Shown in pieces: positions 25,413-36,200 of a stretch of 64,000 bases of DNA (positions are counted from its first letter, which is position 1; every line of letters starts with the position of its first letter). The notes under the pieces are model-generated. The model ran no database searches. It was not told the DNA's origin and saw only the letters and a program-made list of their open reading frames with translations. Made by a program: the position numbers and the translations under genes. This DNA comes from Streptomyces sp. NBC_01803 (GTDB taxonomy: Bacteria; Actinomycetota; Actinomycetes; Streptomycetales; Streptomycetaceae), in contig NZ_CP109073.1 of assembly GCF_035917415.1 (NCBI RefSeq), positions 3,370,501 to 3,434,500 of the forward strand, written 5' to 3'.

Positions 25413-25743
25413 CCGTACTGGCGTCGCCGACATCGTGAGCGCTACGTCTTCGCCTCTCCCACCGGCGGGCCGCTCAGTCCCAACACCGACTACCACGTGT
25501 GGAAGCAGCTCCTGCGCGATGCGGGTGTCCGGGACGGGCGGCAGCATTGACGCTCGTCACACCGCCGCCACGGTGCTTCTGGTCCTCGGCGTTCCCGACG
25601 TCGTGGTGGACTCGATCATGGGTTGGGAGCCGGGCGGGGCCGCGCGGATGCGGGCCCGGTACATGCACGTCACCGAGTCCGTGTTGAAGACGGTCGCGGG
25701 CCAGGTCGGGGACGCGCTGTGGGGGACACCCGGCCCGAACTGA
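25413..25743 (+). pseudogene. tyrosine integrase, C-terminal remnant with frameshift
   Basis: YVFASPTGGPLSPNTDYHVW and KQLLRDAGVRDGR are in one frame; after a frameshift near 25547, DARHTAATVLLVLGVPD, MGWEPGGAARMRARYMHVTE and the end are in the next. These are the HxxR box and the nucleophile Tyr region of phage-type integrases. The N-terminal ~250 residues are gone. It lies 82 bp from the 3' end of tRNA-Ser, where such an integrase would attach. Confidence 0.85.
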
Positions 25744-25765
25744 GACGGAAACTGAGACGGAACAC

Positions 25766-25805
25766 AACGAAGGCCCCGGCCGTGGATGGCGGCGGGGCCT
25801 TCGTT
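25766..25805. terminator. strong hairpin, probably a bidirectional terminator
   Basis: Perfect 13-bp stem AACGAAGGCCCCG/CGGGGCCTTCGTT (25766-25778 with 25793-25805), loop 14 nt. Between the integrase remnant and tRNA-Ser; the A/T-ending stem serves either direction. Confidence 0.75.
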
Positions 25806-25825
25806 CAGCCCGGTGAGAGCTGGGC

Positions 25826-25910
25826 GGAGGATACGAGATTCGAACTCGTGAGGGTGTGAACCCAACACGCTTTCCAAGCGTGCGCCCTAGGCCACTAGGC
25901 GAATCCTCCG
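25826..25910 (-). tRNA. tRNA-Ser (anticodon GGA)
   Basis: 85 nt; acceptor GGAGGAT/ATCCTCC closes perfectly with discriminator G, a variable arm of class II length is present, the T loop is GTTCGAATC, and the anticodon loop TTGGAAA gives GGA. No encoded CCA. Its 3' end faces the integrase remnant. Confidence 0.96.
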
Positions 25911-25998
25911 TCGGACACCTTACAAGACCATGGTCCGTGGTCGCGAACCGTTGGGTGAGGGAGGGGTGGGGGGTGGGGATCCGGTAGGGTTGGCGATA

Positions 25999-26085
25999 GC
26001 CCCTCACGTGGCGCTATCTCGCTGAACTCCCCCAGGGCCGGAAGGCAGCAAGGGTAGGTGAGCTCTCGCGGGTGCGTGAGGGGCC
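25999..26085 (+). ncRNA. ffs: signal recognition particle RNA (4.5S type)
   Basis: The GCCCCTCACG ... CGTGAGGGGC ends pair. The conserved apical segment (CAGGGCCGGAAGGCAGCAAG, with GGAA tetraloop and Ffh-binding internal loop) is intact. Located between tRNA-Ser and dnaX; ends approximate. Confidence 0.93.
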
Positions 26086-26120
26086 CTCCTGTGTCAGTGG
26101 GGGCCGATATCGTCGGAGAC

Positions 26121-28172
26121 GTGTCCTCCCTCGCGCTGTACCGCCGCTACCGACCCGAGACCTTCGCCGAGGTCATCGGGCAGGAGCACGTGACCGATCC
26201 GTTGCAGCAGGCCCTGCGGAACAACCGGGTCAACCACGCCTATCTCTTCAGCGGGCCGCGTGGCTGTGGCAAGACGACCAGCGCGCGCATCCTCGCCCGC
26301 TGTCTCAACTGTGAGAGCGGGCCGACGCCCGCGCCGTGCGGGGAGTGCCAGTCCTGTCGGGACCTCGCGCGGAACGGGCCCGGGTCCATTGATGTGATCG
26401 AGATCGACGCCGCCTCGCACGGTGGTGTGGACGACGCCAGGGACCTGCGGGAGAAGGCGTTCTTCGGGCCGGCGTCGAGTCGGTACAAGATCTACATCAT
26501 CGATGAGGCGCACATGGTCACCCCGGCGGGGTTCAACGCCCTGCTGAAGGTGGTGGAGGAGCCGCCCGAGCATCTGAAGTTCATCTTCGCCACGACCGAG
26601 CCCGAGAAGGTCATCGGCACCATCCGGTCGCGCACGCACCACTATCCCTTCCGGCTCGTGCCGCCCGGGACGCTGCGGGACTATCTGGCGGAGGTGTGCG
26701 AGCACGAGGCCATTCCGGTGGAGGGGCCCGTGCTGCCGCTCGTCGTGCGGGCCGGGGGCGGGTCGGTGCGGGACTCGATGTCCGTCATGGATCAGCTCCT
26801 GGCCGGGGCCGGGGAGGCCGGGGTCACCTACGAGATGGCCACGGCCCTGCTCGGGTATACGGACGGGGCGCTGCTCGACGCGGTCGTCGACGCCTTCGCG
26901 GCGGGGGACGGCGCGGCGACGTTCGGGATCGTGGACCGGGTGATCGAGGGCGGTCACGACCCGCGGCGGTTCGTCACCGATCTGCTGGAGCGGCTGCGGG
27001 ACCTGCTGATCCTGGCGGCCGTGCCGGACGCGGCCGACAAGGGGCTGATCGACGTGCCCGCCGATGTGCTGGAGCGGATGCGGGCGCAGGCCACCAAGCT
27101 CGGCCCGGCCGAGCTGAGCCGGGCGGCCGATCTGGTCAACAGCGGCCTGACGGAGATGCGGGGCGCCACCTCGCCGCGGCTTCAGCTGGAGCTGATCTGC
27201 TCCCGGGTGCTGCTTCCGGCGGCGTACGGGGACGAGCGGTCCCTGCTCAGCCGGCTGGAGCGGCTGGAGAGGGGGGGCGGGACGGTGGTGTCCATGTCCG
27301 CGCCGCCTCCCGCGCAGGCCCCCGTGCGGGTGGAGGTCGCGCCGCCGGTGCACGCTCCCGCGCCGCCACCGCCACCGCAGCAGCCGCAGCAGCCCCGGCA
27401 GGCGGAGCCGGAGCCCCCCCGCGCGGAGCCGCAGCCCGCCGCGCGACCCGGGGCCTGGCCGACGCCCGCCGCGCCCCCGGCGACCGCTGAGGCATCAGCG
27501 CCCGCGGCCCGGCCCGGGGCCTGGCCCACCGGGGCGGCGACGCCTCCGGCCGCCGCGCCCGCTCCGCAGCAGCAGCCGCAGCCGCAGGCGCCACCCGGTG
27601 GAGGTGGCGGCGGGGCCGGCGATCCGGAGCGGGTGCGGCAGATGTGGCCGGAGATCCTGGACGCGGTCAAGGGGCGGCGGCGGTTCAGCTGGATTCTGCT
27701 CAGCCAGAACGCGCAGGTCGTCGGCTTCGACGCCGGCACGCTGCGGCTCGGGTTCGCCACCGCCGGGGCCCGGGACAGCTTCGTGAACAGCGGGAGTGAG
27801 GACGTCCTGCGGCAGGTCCTCGGCGACAAGCTGGGCGTGCAGTGGCGCATCGAGACCGTCGTCGACACCGGTGGCGGGGACACGGGCGGCGGAGGCGGCG
27901 GGGTGCGGCCCGTGGCACCCGCGCCGCAGCCGGTGGCGCCGCCCCCGCCACCCCCGGCCGCCGCGCCCGCTCCGCGGCAGCCGGCTCCCGCCGTGCCGCG
28001 TCCCTCGCCCGAGTCGATCGCGCCGTCCCCGCCACCACCGCCCCCCGTCGCCGTCGAGGACGACGTGCCGGAGGAGGACGATCCGGACCTCGACGACACC
28101 GCGCTCACCGGCTATCAGCTGATCGTGAAGGAGCTGGGGGCGACCGTTATCGAGGAGTTTCACCACGAGTGA
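26121..28172 (+). CDS. dnaX: DNA polymerase III subunit gamma/tau
   Basis: 683 aa from the GTG at 26121 ([14 protein letters not shown], as in relatives). AAA+ clamp-loader module: Walker [10 protein letters not shown] near 46, zinc-binding Cys quartet (CLNCESG ... CGECQSC), Walker [10 protein letters not shown], sensor 1 region [10 protein letters not shown] and an SRTHHYPF motif. Domain III ends near residue 385. A ~120-residue Pro/Ala/Gln linker, a tau C-terminal domain (about 495-600; [20 protein letters not shown]), a second Pro-rich linker and an acidic tail follow. No slippery A-run for a programmed gamma frameshift is visible. Confidence 0.96.
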   Translation: MSSLALYRRYRPETFAEVIGQEHVTDPLQQALRNNRVNHAYLFSGPRGCGKTTSARILARCLNCESGPTPAPCGECQSCRDLARNGPGSIDVIEIDAASHGGVDDARDLREKAFFGPASSRYKIYIIDEAHMVTPAGFNALLKVVEEPPEHLKFIFATTEPEKVIGTIRSRTHHYPFRLVPPGTLRDYLAEVCEHEAIPVEGPVLPLVVRAGGGSVRDSMSVMDQLLAGAGEAGVTYEMATALLGYTDGALLDAVVDAFAAGDGAATFGIVDRVIEGGHDPRRFVTDLLERLRDLLILAAVPDAADKGLIDVPADVLERMRAQATKLGPAELSRAADLVNSGLTEMRGATSPRLQLELICSRVLLPAAYGDERSLLSRLERLERGGGTVVSMSAPPPAQAPVRVEVAPPVHAPAPPPPPQQPQQPRQAEPEPPRAEPQPAARPGAWPTPAAPPATAEASAPAARPGAWPTGAATPPAAAPAPQQQPQPQAPPGGGGGGAGDPERVRQMWPEILDAVKGRRRFSWILLSQNAQVVGFDAGTLRLGFATAGARDSFVNSGSEDVLRQVLGDKLGVQWRIETVVDTGGGDTGGGGGGVRPVAPAPQPVAPPPPPPAAAPAPRQPAPAVPRPSPESIAPSPPPPPPVAVEDDVPEEDDPDLDDTALTGYQLIVKELGATVIEEFHHE

Positions 28173-28240
28173 GACCCCGGCGGCCCGAGCCCGTAGGCTC
28201 AAGGGGTACGCACCGTTGCCGACGAGCCAGGAGTGAGGCC

Positions 28241-28582
28241 GTGTTCCCCGGTGGTGGGGTCGACATGCAGCAGCTGCTGCAGCAGGCCCAGAAGATGCAG
28301 CAGGATCTCGCCGCGGCCCAGCAGGAGCTGGCCGAGACGCCCGTCGAGGGCAGCGCGGGCGGTGGCCTGGTCAAGGCCACGGTCACCGGCGCCGGCGAGC
28401 TGACCGGTCTGGTGATCGATCCGAACGCGGTCGATCCGGAGGACACCGAGACCCTCGCGGATCTCGTGATCGCCGCGGTCCGCGACGCGAACCACGCGGC
28501 CCAGGAGCTGGCCAAGGTCAAGCTCGGTCCGCTCGCGGAGGGCCTCGGCGGCGGTGGCGGCCTCCCCGGATTGCCCTTCTGA
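28241..28582 (+). CDS. YbaB/EbfC nucleoid-associated protein
   Basis: 113 aa from the GTG at 28241 (AGGAG upstream). Typical layout: [20 protein letters not shown] helix, [19 protein letters not shown] beta hairpin, then helix and a Gly-rich tail [11 protein letters not shown]. It forms dimers that bind DNA. Conserved between dnaX and recR. Confidence 0.95.
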   Translation: MFPGGGVDMQQLLQQAQKMQQDLAAAQQELAETPVEGSAGGGLVKATVTGAGELTGLVIDPNAVDPEDTETLADLVIAAVRDANHAAQELAKVKLGPLAEGLGGGGGLPGLPF

Positions 28583-28589
28583 TCCCGGA

Positions 28590-28632
28590 CGACGGACGGC
28601 ACGAGACGGACGGCACGAGACGGACGGCATGA
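28590..28632 (+). repeat. three tandem ~14-bp repeats before recR
   Basis: ACGGACGGCACGAG-type units repeat three times (last unit diverges to CATGAG). They lie between ybaB and recR and have no obvious function. Confidence 0.7.
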
Positions 28633-28662
28633 GCGAGCGCAGGCGAGAGGACGGGGCGTTCC

Positions 28663-29262
28663 GTGTATGAAGGCGTAGTCCAGGAGCTCATCGACGAGCT
28701 GGGTCGGCTGCCGGGCGTCGGCCCGAAGAGCGCTCAGCGGATCGCCTTCCACATCCTCCAGGCCGAGCCCGCCGACGTCCGCCGCCTCGCGCACGCCCTC
28801 ACCGAGGTGAAGGAGAAGGTGCGGTTCTGCGCCGAGTGCGGGAACGTGGCGCAGGACGAACGCTGCCGCGTCTGCCTCGATCCGCGCCGCGACCTCTCGG
28901 TGATCTGCGTGGTCGAGGAGCCCAAGGACATCGTCGCCATCGAGCGCACCCGCGAATTCCGCGGCCGGTACCACGTGCTGGGCGGGGCCATCAGCCCCAT
29001 CGACGGCGTGGGCCCCGACGACCTGCGGATCAGGGAGCTGCTGGCCCGCCTGGCGGACGGCGCGGTCACCGAGCTGATCCTGGCCACCGACCCGAACCTG
29101 GAGGGCGAGGCCACCGCGACCTACCTGGCGCGTATGGTCAGCTCACTGGGCCTTCGCGTCACCCGGCTAGCCAGTGGCCTGCCAGTCGGGGGAGACTTGG
29201 AGTATGCCGACGAGGTCACCTTGGGACGCGCCTTCGAGGGTAGACGGCTGCTTGATGTGTAA
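28663..29262 (+). CDS. recR: recombination mediator RecR
   Basis: 199 aa, full length, GTG start. HhH region [20 protein letters not shown]4 zinc finger [16 protein letters not shown] near 56-71, and Toprim domain ([12 protein letters not shown] ... [17 protein letters not shown]) with the DxxxEGE catalytic-like acidic cluster. Works with RecF/RecO in loading RecA on gaps. Confidence 0.97.
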   Translation: MYEGVVQELIDELGRLPGVGPKSAQRIAFHILQAEPADVRRLAHALTEVKEKVRFCAECGNVAQDERCRVCLDPRRDLSVICVVEEPKDIVAIERTREFRGRYHVLGGAISPIDGVGPDDLRIRELLARLADGAVTELILATDPNLEGEATATYLARMVSSLGLRVTRLASGLPVGGDLEYADEVTLGRAFEGRRLLDV

Positions 29263-29361
29263 TGCAGGCGATGCAGGCGCCGCCGGCGCGGGCGCACGGG
29301 CGGACGTACACGCGAAGCGCGTAGCCGTCGCACCTGCGATGACCTTTGGGGAGGCGACCAC

Positions 29362-30126
29362 GTGATGTCCGAAGCGATGCCGCAGCGACCGGCCACCGGC
29401 CTGGCCACCGGCGCCCCGGCCCCGGCGCCGGTCCATGGTGACCTGGTCACGGGCGGCCCGGCCACCGGCGTCCCCGCCGCGGGCGTCTCTGCCGCCGGTC
29501 CGGACGATTTCGCCGTCCAGATCGCCGACCAAGTCGAGAGCTTCATCGTCGCGGTCACCGAGGTGGCCAAGGGCGACGACCCGGACAGCGCGGTGCCCTA
29601 CCTGCTGTTGCAGGTGTCCCAAGTGCTGCTCGCGGGCGGTCGGTTGGGCGCGTATGAGGACATCGTTCCCGAGGAGCGGTACGAGCCGGACACCGGCCCC
29701 GAGCCGGACATGGACGAGCTGCGCGAGCGGCTGGCCGGGCTGCTGGCGCCGATCGACGTCTACTCCGAGGTGTTCGACCCGTACGTGCCGCGCAGCACCC
29801 CCGTGGCCGCCCGGATCTCGGACGACCTGGCCGACATCATCAGCGACCTCAGGCACGGCATGGCCCACTACTCCGAGGGCCGGGTCAGCGAGGCACTGTG
29901 GTGGTGGCAGTTCTCCTACCTGTCGAACTGGGGCCCCACCGCCAGCGCCGCCCTGCGCGCGCTGCAATCCCTCGTCGCCCACGTGCGTCTGGACACGCCG
30001 CTCGCCGAGCTGGACGGGCTGGACACGGACAGCGACGCGGAGGACGGCGACCTGGAGCGCCAGGCCGGCCGGGTCATGGAGGCCGAGATCGCCACTCCGC
30101 TGGGCCTGAAGACCGCCGGTTCCTGA
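29362..30126 (+). CDS. DUF5063 family protein
   Basis: 254 aa (GTG at 29362 or ATG at 29365; GGGGAGG upstream). A ~45-residue Ala/Pro/Gly-rich variable N-terminus precedes the conserved acidic helical domain (DDFAVQIADQVESFIVAVTE, YLLLQVSQVLLAGGRLGAYE, ALWWWQFSYLSNWGPTASAA). Found downstream of recR across streptomycetes. Function unknown, probably cytoplasmic. Confidence 0.85.
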   Translation: MMSEAMPQRPATGLATGAPAPAPVHGDLVTGGPATGVPAAGVSAAGPDDFAVQIADQVESFIVAVTEVAKGDDPDSAVPYLLLQVSQVLLAGGRLGAYEDIVPEERYEPDTGPEPDMDELRERLAGLLAPIDVYSEVFDPYVPRSTPVAARISDDLADIISDLRHGMAHYSEGRVSEALWWWQFSYLSNWGPTASAALRALQSLVAHVRLDTPLAELDGLDTDSDAEDGDLERQAGRVMEAEIATPLGLKTAGS

Positions 30127-30239
30127 CTGACCGGGCGGCCGACCGGCCGATTGACTGACCGATTGACCGGCGGAGCCCGGGCGGCCGATTGACCGGTCGG
30201 CCGCCTGGCGGCCCCCGGCCCGCCCCGGCCGGCCGGTCG

Positions 30240-30540
30240 CCTGAACGTGATGGCACCAGCACCAGGCGGCCCCGCGGGCCGCCCTTCGCCAGACGCTCGT
30301 GCGCCTGGGCCGCCTGGGCCGCCTCGGCGAGAGGCAGGGTCTCCGCGATCCGCGTCGTCGGGCGGCCCGCCCCGGCCAGCGCGGACAGCTCGGCGAGGGC
30401 CGCGGCGTCCGCCGCGATCCACTCGTTGACGAACCCGGATCCCGCGCCGAGGCAACGCCAGCCGCGCCCGTCACCGCGACGAACGCGCCGTGGTCCCGCA
30501 CCGCCTATGGCACGGCCGGCACGCGGGACCCCGGGGCGGT
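30240..30540 (-). pseudogene. zinc-type alcohol dehydrogenase/quinone oxidoreductase, C-terminal fragment
   Basis: On the minus strand VRDHGAFVAVTGAAG is followed, after a frameshift, by GSGFVNEWIAADAAALAEL, AGAGRPTTRIAETLPLAEA and AHERLAKGGPRGRLVLVPS, the C-terminus of the quinone oxidoreductase (MDR) family. The N-terminal catalytic domain and most of the Rossmann domain are absent. Confidence 0.75.
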
Positions 30541-30557
30541 GGACGAACCCGCCGCCG

Positions 30558-32732
30558 TCACCGCGGGCTGATCAGCAGCAGCGCGATGTCGTCGCTGCGC
30601 GAGGCGGTCTGCCGCGCGTGCCCCAGCAGCGCGTCCGCGACCTCGTCGGTCGACCGGTCCGCAACGGAGCCGTAGCGCGCCAGGTGGCCGGCGAGCTCGT
30701 CGGTGGCCACGTCCAGATCGATGCCGGGCGTCTCGACCAGCCCGTCCGTGTACAGGACCAGCACGGCGCCCGGCGGGAACGGCACCTCGATGGCCGGATA
30801 CTCGGCCCGGCGCACGATCCCGAGCAGCGGCCCCGGCGGCATCCGCAGCACCGTGACCTCCCCGTCCGGACGGCGCAGCAGCGGCGGCGGGTGGCCCGCG
30901 TTGGCCAGTCGGGCGCGGTGGTGCGCCAGATCGATGTCGACATAGAGACAGCTGGTGAACAGGCCCGGGTCCAGGTCGACCAGCAGCTTGTTCGTCCGGG
31001 CCAGGACCTCGCCGGGGGCCGCGCCCGCCGCCGCGCGCACGGCCGTTCTGACCTGGCCCATCAGCGCGGCGGCCGTCACGTTGTGCCCCTGCACGTCGCC
31101 GATGGTCGCCGCGACGGTCGTGGTGCCGTCGAGGCGGATGAGGTCGTAGAAGTCACCGCCGATCTCCATGCCGCGCGTGGCGGGCAGGTACCGGGCGGCG
31201 ACGTCCAGGCCCGGGATCTCCGGCAGTTCGCGCGGCAGCAACCCGTCCTGGAGGCGGCGGGCGAGCTGCTGGGTGGCGTCGTGGAGGTGGGCGCGCTCGA
31301 GCGCCTGGGCGATCAATCCGGCGAGGGAGGTGAGGATGGCGCGTTCCTCGGCGGGGAAGTGGTGCGGGCGTTCGTAGGACAGGACGCAGCAGCCGACCGG
31401 CTTGCCTGAGGTGACCAGTGGCAGATACGCCCACGCGGCCTTCTGGACCAGCGCCGGGACGCCGGGGTACTCCCGGCCCAGCTCCTCGGGCGAGGCGAAA
31501 AAGCTGGGCTTGCCGCTGGTCAGCGCGTTGGAGGCGGGTGTCGGCGGCGCGCCGAGCGGCGCGCCCTCGAAAGCCTCGATGGCCTCGTCGGTGTAGCCGC
31601 GGTGGCCCACGATGCGCAGCCGCGGGCCCTCGGCCATGAACATCACCAGTCCCTGGGCGCCGAAGGCGGGCATGAGCTGCCCGGCGACCAGCTCGACCAC
31701 CTCCTCCACCCCGGTGGCCTCGGTGAGGGTGGCGGAGAGTTGCATCAGGTGGGAGAGCGCGCCGGTGAGCACGGGCTCGCCACCGTCTCCCGCCGGGGAA
31801 GTGGGCGCCAGCGGCGGCGTCCGTACCGTCTCCGCCCGTTCCGTGGCGCCCGCCCGTTCCGTCGTCTCGGCGCGGGTCTGCCGCCCGATCTCCGTGATGA
31901 CCATGCTGATGCCCGCCGGGTCCGGCCAGAGGTCGAAACGCAGCCACCGGTCCGGCGGGCGCCGGGCCGTGAGGAAGGTGGGAGCCTGGCTCAGCACCGC
32001 CGCCCGGTACCGGTCCTCGTACGCGGTGGCGCTCAGCCACGGCAGCGCCTCCCGCACGTACCCGCCCAGCAGCTCGGGAACGCCCACGTCCAGCAGCTCG
32101 GCCGCGGCCCGGTTGGCGAACGTGATCCGGCCGTCCAGATCCAGCGCGCAGCACCCTTCCGGCAGTCGCTCCGCGAAGTCGGCCGCCGCCAGCGCCTCGG
32201 CGGCCCCCGGCGTCCGCTCGCGTGGCCGCGCCACGAACCGCGGCTCGTCGCCCGCCGTCACCGGCCGCCCCGCCCGGTCCGTCTCGGACAGCACGCGGGC
32301 CAGCCGCTCGCCCGCGGCCTCCACCGTCGCCAGCTCCTCCGGCGACAGCTCCGCCGGACGCGCGCCCGGCCACAGCAGCACCAGCGCGCCCCAGCAGATG
32401 TCGCCGGTCAGCAGGGGCACGTCGGCGACGGCGAACGGATACGGCGCCGCGACCGCCGCCTGCGGATAGCGGCGGGCCATCTCCCCGACGCCCATCCACA
32501 TCAGCCGCCGCTCGCGCACCGACTCGGCGAGTGGGGTCGGGATGTCGATCCCCACCCGTCGCCAGGACCGGGCGAACGCCGGCGGCACGCCAGTCACCGT
32601 GGCCAGCCGCAGTACCCGGTCGCCGCCTGGCGGCAGCAGGAGGACCGCGCCGCCATAGGCTCCGGTCTCCCGCACCGCCCGGACCAGCAACGGGTCCAGC
32701 ACCTCGGTGCTCGAATGCGACGAATCGCCCAT
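30558..32732 (-). CDS. SpoIIE-type PP2C serine phosphatase with GAF/PAS sensors
   Basis: 724 aa from the ATG at 32732. Order: GAF-like domain (about 5-150), PAS domain (about 185-290; CCALDLDGRITFANRAAAEL), GAF domain (about 335-485; ALVQKAAWAYLPLVTSGKPV), then the PP2C/SpoIIE domain (about 500-724). The latter has GGDFYDLIRLDG, GDVQGHNVTAAALMGQVRTA, NAGHPPPLL, LVLYTDGLVE and SDDIALLLI, carrying the metal-binding Asp residues. Such proteins dephosphorylate anti-sigma-factor antagonists. No anti-sigma kinase domain is fused here. Confidence 0.92.
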   Translation of the reverse strand: MGDSSHSSTEVLDPLLVRAVRETGAYGGAVLLLPPGGDRVLRLATVTGVPPAFARSWRRVGIDIPTPLAESVRERRLMWMGVGEMARRYPQAAVAAPYPFAVADVPLLTGDICWGALVLLWPGARPAELSPEELATVEAAGERLARVLSETDRAGRPVTAGDEPRFVARPRERTPGAAEALAAADFAERLPEGCCALDLDGRITFANRAAAELLDVGVPELLGGYVREALPWLSATAYEDRYRAAVLSQAPTFLTARRPPDRWLRFDLWPDPAGISMVITEIGRQTRAETTERAGATERAETVRTPPLAPTSPAGDGGEPVLTGALSHLMQLSATLTEATGVEEVVELVAGQLMPAFGAQGLVMFMAEGPRLRIVGHRGYTDEAIEAFEGAPLGAPPTPASNALTSGKPSFFASPEELGREYPGVPALVQKAAWAYLPLVTSGKPVGCCVLSYERPHHFPAEERAILTSLAGLIAQALERAHLHDATQQLARRLQDGLLPRELPEIPGLDVAARYLPATRGMEIGGDFYDLIRLDGTTTVAATIGDVQGHNVTAAALMGQVRTAVRAAAGAAPGEVLARTNKLLVDLDPGLFTSCLYVDIDLAHHRARLANAGHPPPLLRRPDGEVTVLRMPPGPLLGIVRRAEYPAIEVPFPPGAVLVLYTDGLVETPGIDLDVATDELAGHLARYGSVADRSTDEVADALLGHARQTASRSDDIALLLISPR

Positions 32733-32855
32733 ATCCGAACAGTACGCGGAGACCGTCCCACCGGCACACCCGCGCTGGCACCATGGGGACAAGGGGAATG
32801 CGGCGGAACGCGGGGAACACAGGGGAACGCGGGGAACGAAGGGGAGGGACCCGGT

Positions 32856-33296
32856 ATGGATCCGATCGTTCTGGCGGCGGGCACGGCGCTGGTGAGCGCC
32901 ATGGCCACGGACGGGTGGCAGCAGGTGAGGAACGCGACGGTCGCGTGGTGGCGCGGCGCCGCGCGCGCCGACGACGACGCGGAGGCGGTCGGCGCCGACC
33001 TCGACGCGGTCCGGCCGCAGATCGTCACCGCGCGGCAGGAGGGCGACGAGGACACCGAGCAGGCACTGATCGGCGCCTGGCGGCTGCGCCTGCAACAGCT
33101 CGTGCGTGACCAGCCGCACCTCGCGGCGGAGCTGCGGCGCCTGGTGGAGGAGGAGCTGACGCCCGCCTTGTCCGCCGGGGAGCGGTCGCGGGTCGGGTCG
33201 ATCGTGATGAAGGCCCGCGCGTCCGGGAACGCGCGGATCTATCAGGCGGCCGGTGACCAGCACATCACCGAGCGGGCGACGGACGTTGAGCGCTGA
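32856..33296 (+). CDS. putative NLR effector with C-terminal amyloid-like signalling motif
   Basis: 146 aa. A small hydrophobic N-terminal helix (MDPIVLAAGTALVSAMATDG) precedes a Trp-containing amphipathic segment and an all-helical domain to about residue 118. The last ~25 residues hold SGNARIYQAAGDQHITER. Nearly the same motif (SGQGRVYQAVGDQVITQR) is in the N-terminus of the STAND protein encoded next. Effector-with-C-terminal-motif beside NLR-with-N-terminal-motif is the arrangement described for bacterial amyloid signalling (BASS) systems; the helical domain would be the membrane-targeting toxin (inference). The stop is 1 nt before the next GTG. Confidence 0.75.
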   Translation: MDPIVLAAGTALVSAMATDGWQQVRNATVAWWRGAARADDDAEAVGADLDAVRPQIVTARQEGDEDTEQALIGAWRLRLQQLVRDQPHLAAELRRLVEEELTPALSAGERSRVGSIVMKARASGNARIYQAAGDQHITERATDVER

Positions 33297-33297
33297 G

Positions 33298-36200
33298 GTG
33301 ATCCGGCCGCCCGGTGACGACCCGGCGGACCCGGCGGACGCGGCGGACGCGGCGGACCCGGCGGACGCGGCGGACGCGGCGGACCCGGCTGGCGCGGAGG
33401 CGGCCGGGGCGGCCGGGGCGGCTTCGGAGTCCGGAGAACGCGAAGAATCCGAAACGGCCGGGGACGCGGGGGACGCCGAAGCAGCCGAGGGCGCCGGAGA
33501 CGTCGAGGACGCCGATACCGCAACCGTCCGGCTCCGTGCCGAAGCCTCCGGGCAGGGGCGGGTGTACCAGGCGGTCGGCGATCAGGTCATCACCCAGCGC
33601 GGTGACGTGCACGTCCACTACGCGGACGGCACCCGCCGGGTCCTGGCGGCGGACTCGTCCCCGTCCCCGGAGGCGATCGACGCCGCGTGCCCCTACCCCG
33701 GACTGGCGGCCTTCGAGGAGGAGGACGCCCGCTGGTTCTTCGGCCGGGACCACCTGACCGCCGAGGTGCTCGAAGCCCTCGACCAGGGCCGCCGCGGCGG
33801 TGGGCCGCTGATCCTCGTCGCGCCCTCGGGGGCGGGCAAGTCGTCGCTGCTCAAGGCCGGTGTGCTGCCCGCGCTCGCCGACGGCAAGCTGCCCGGCTCC
33901 GCGCGCTGGCCGCGTCTCCTCTTCACCCCCACCGCCCACCCGTTCGAGACCCTGACCGCCGAACTGGCCGGAGTCACCGGCGCCGAGCCGGAGCGTCTCG
34001 TGGCGGCCGTCGCCCGGGAGCCGACCGCGTGCGTCTCCCTCCTGCGGCGATTACTCCAGGACCTGCCCCGGCCCGGCCCCCCGGCCGGGGAGGTCCCTCC
34101 GGGCCACCGGCGCCGCCGCGACGGCGGAAGCCGACTGGTCCTGGTCGTCGACCAGTTGGAGGAAGTGTTCTCCCTCTGCAAACGTGAGGAGGAACGCTGG
34201 GCCTTCTTCGACCTCCTCGAAGCGCTGTCCGAGCCGGGCCCCGACGGCGAAGAGCCCCTCGCCCTCGTCGTCTACGGCCTGCGCTCCGACTACTACCCCC
34301 ACTGTGCCGACTACCCGCGCCTGCGCTCCGCGTTGCAGACCCGCCAGATCGTGGTCGGACCGCTTTCCGAGGACGGACTGCGGCAGGCCATCACCCACCC
34401 CGCCCACGACACCGGGCTGGCGGTCGAACCCGGCCTGGTCGAAGTCCTGTTGAACGACCTCGGCCATCCCACCTACGAGTCCGGCCGACTCCCGCTGCTC
34501 GCCCACGCTTTGCGCACCACCTGGCAGCAACGCCACGGCCGCACACTGACCCTTGAGGGATACCGGGCGACCGGCGGCATCCACCACGCCATCGCCACCT
34601 CCGCCGACCAGATCTTCAAGAGCCTGGCGAAGCCGGACCAACAGGCCGCGCACACGATGTTCCTGCGCCTGGTCCGCATCGGGAACAGCCCCGACGGCAC
34701 CGAGGACGCCCGCCGCCGCCTCCCGGTCACCGACGTGCCCGCCGTCGCCCTCGACGCTTTCGCTCGCGGCCGGCTGCTGACCCGCGAGCAGGACATCGTC
34801 AGCATCACCCACGAGGCGCTGATCAAGTCCTGGCCCCGGCTGCGCGAATGGATCACGGCCGACCGCGACGACCGGCTCACCCGGCAGAAGCTCGAAGAGG
34901 CCGCCGCCGACTGGAACCGCGCCCTCCGCGACCCCACCATGCTCTTCAGCGGCAGCCGCCTGGAGGACGCCGCCGCCCAGGTCGGCCGGGCGACCGACCT
35001 GGCCGCCGCCTTCCTCACCGCGTCGCTCCAACGCGCCCGCCGCGCCACGCGGTTGCGGCGCGCCTGGCAGGCCGCCGGGACGGCGCTCACGCTGATCGCG
35101 TGCGCCACCGCCTACGTCGCCCTCGTGCAGCGCGAAGCCGCCGACGCCGAGCGCGACACCGCCCTCTTCCGTCAGATCCTGGCCGAGGCCGAGGCGTTGC
35201 GTGCTACGGACCCGTCCCTGGCCGCGCAGTTCGACCTCGCCGCACACCGCAGACGGCCCGAAGACCCGGACGTGCAAGCCCGGTTGATCAACGACGCGAA
35301 CGCCGTCCTGTCCATGCCCCTGATCGGTCACAGCGACCCGGTGCAGAACGTGACGTTCGATCCCGAGGGCTCTCTGCTCGTGAGCACCGGGGAACGCGGG
35401 ACCGTGCAGACGTGGGATACCGGTGACCCGTTCGCCCCGGTCCGTTCCGCCGACCCCCTGCCCGACCACACCGGGACGGTCAACTCGCTGACCCACAGCC
35501 GGAGCACGTCTGTCCTGGCGGCCGGCGGCTTCGACGGCAAGATCCGGCTGTGGGACACCGGCGACCCGGCCGACGTCACCTCCCTCGGCGACCCGCTGCG
35601 CACTCCCGTCGTCGGCCGGGTGACGGTGGACTTCAGCCCGGACGGCACGGCGCTGGCCGCCGGGAGCTCCGACGGCTCGGTGCGGCTGTGGAACACCGAC
35701 GACCCACGCCATCCGCGCCGGACCGGTGAGCCGCTCACCGGCACCGGACTGCCGGTGGTCGCACAGGAGTTCAGCCCGGACGGCGGCACGCTGGTCACCG
35801 CGCACGCGGCCGAGCCGGACGGCGGGACGAGCGAGGAGGTGTGGCTGTGGGACCTCCACGCCGCCTCCCCACCCGGGCCGACCGAACTCCCCGGCGCTGA
35901 GGGCACGTTCACCACGATGCTGTTCCGCCCCGGAAGCGACACGCTGGCCGTCGGCACGGCGGCCGACGAGGTGCTGCTGTTCGACGTCGGCGACGCGGCC
36001 CACCCCGAGCGGCTCGGCGATCCGCTGCCCGGCCATACCGGCACCGTCGACGCCATCGTCTTCGACGCCTCCGGCGGGCTCATGGCCACCGGCAGCGCCG
36101 ACGGAACGGTCCGGCTGTGGGACACCGGCGACCCGGCCGACGTCACCTCCCTCGGCCCGCCGCTCATCGGCCACACCGGCGGCGTCAACGCGCTGGCCCT

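Noticed and set aside
26121..28172. Programmed frameshift producing a gamma form of DnaX
   Set aside because: No A-run slippery site with a downstream stem is present; only the full-length product is supported.
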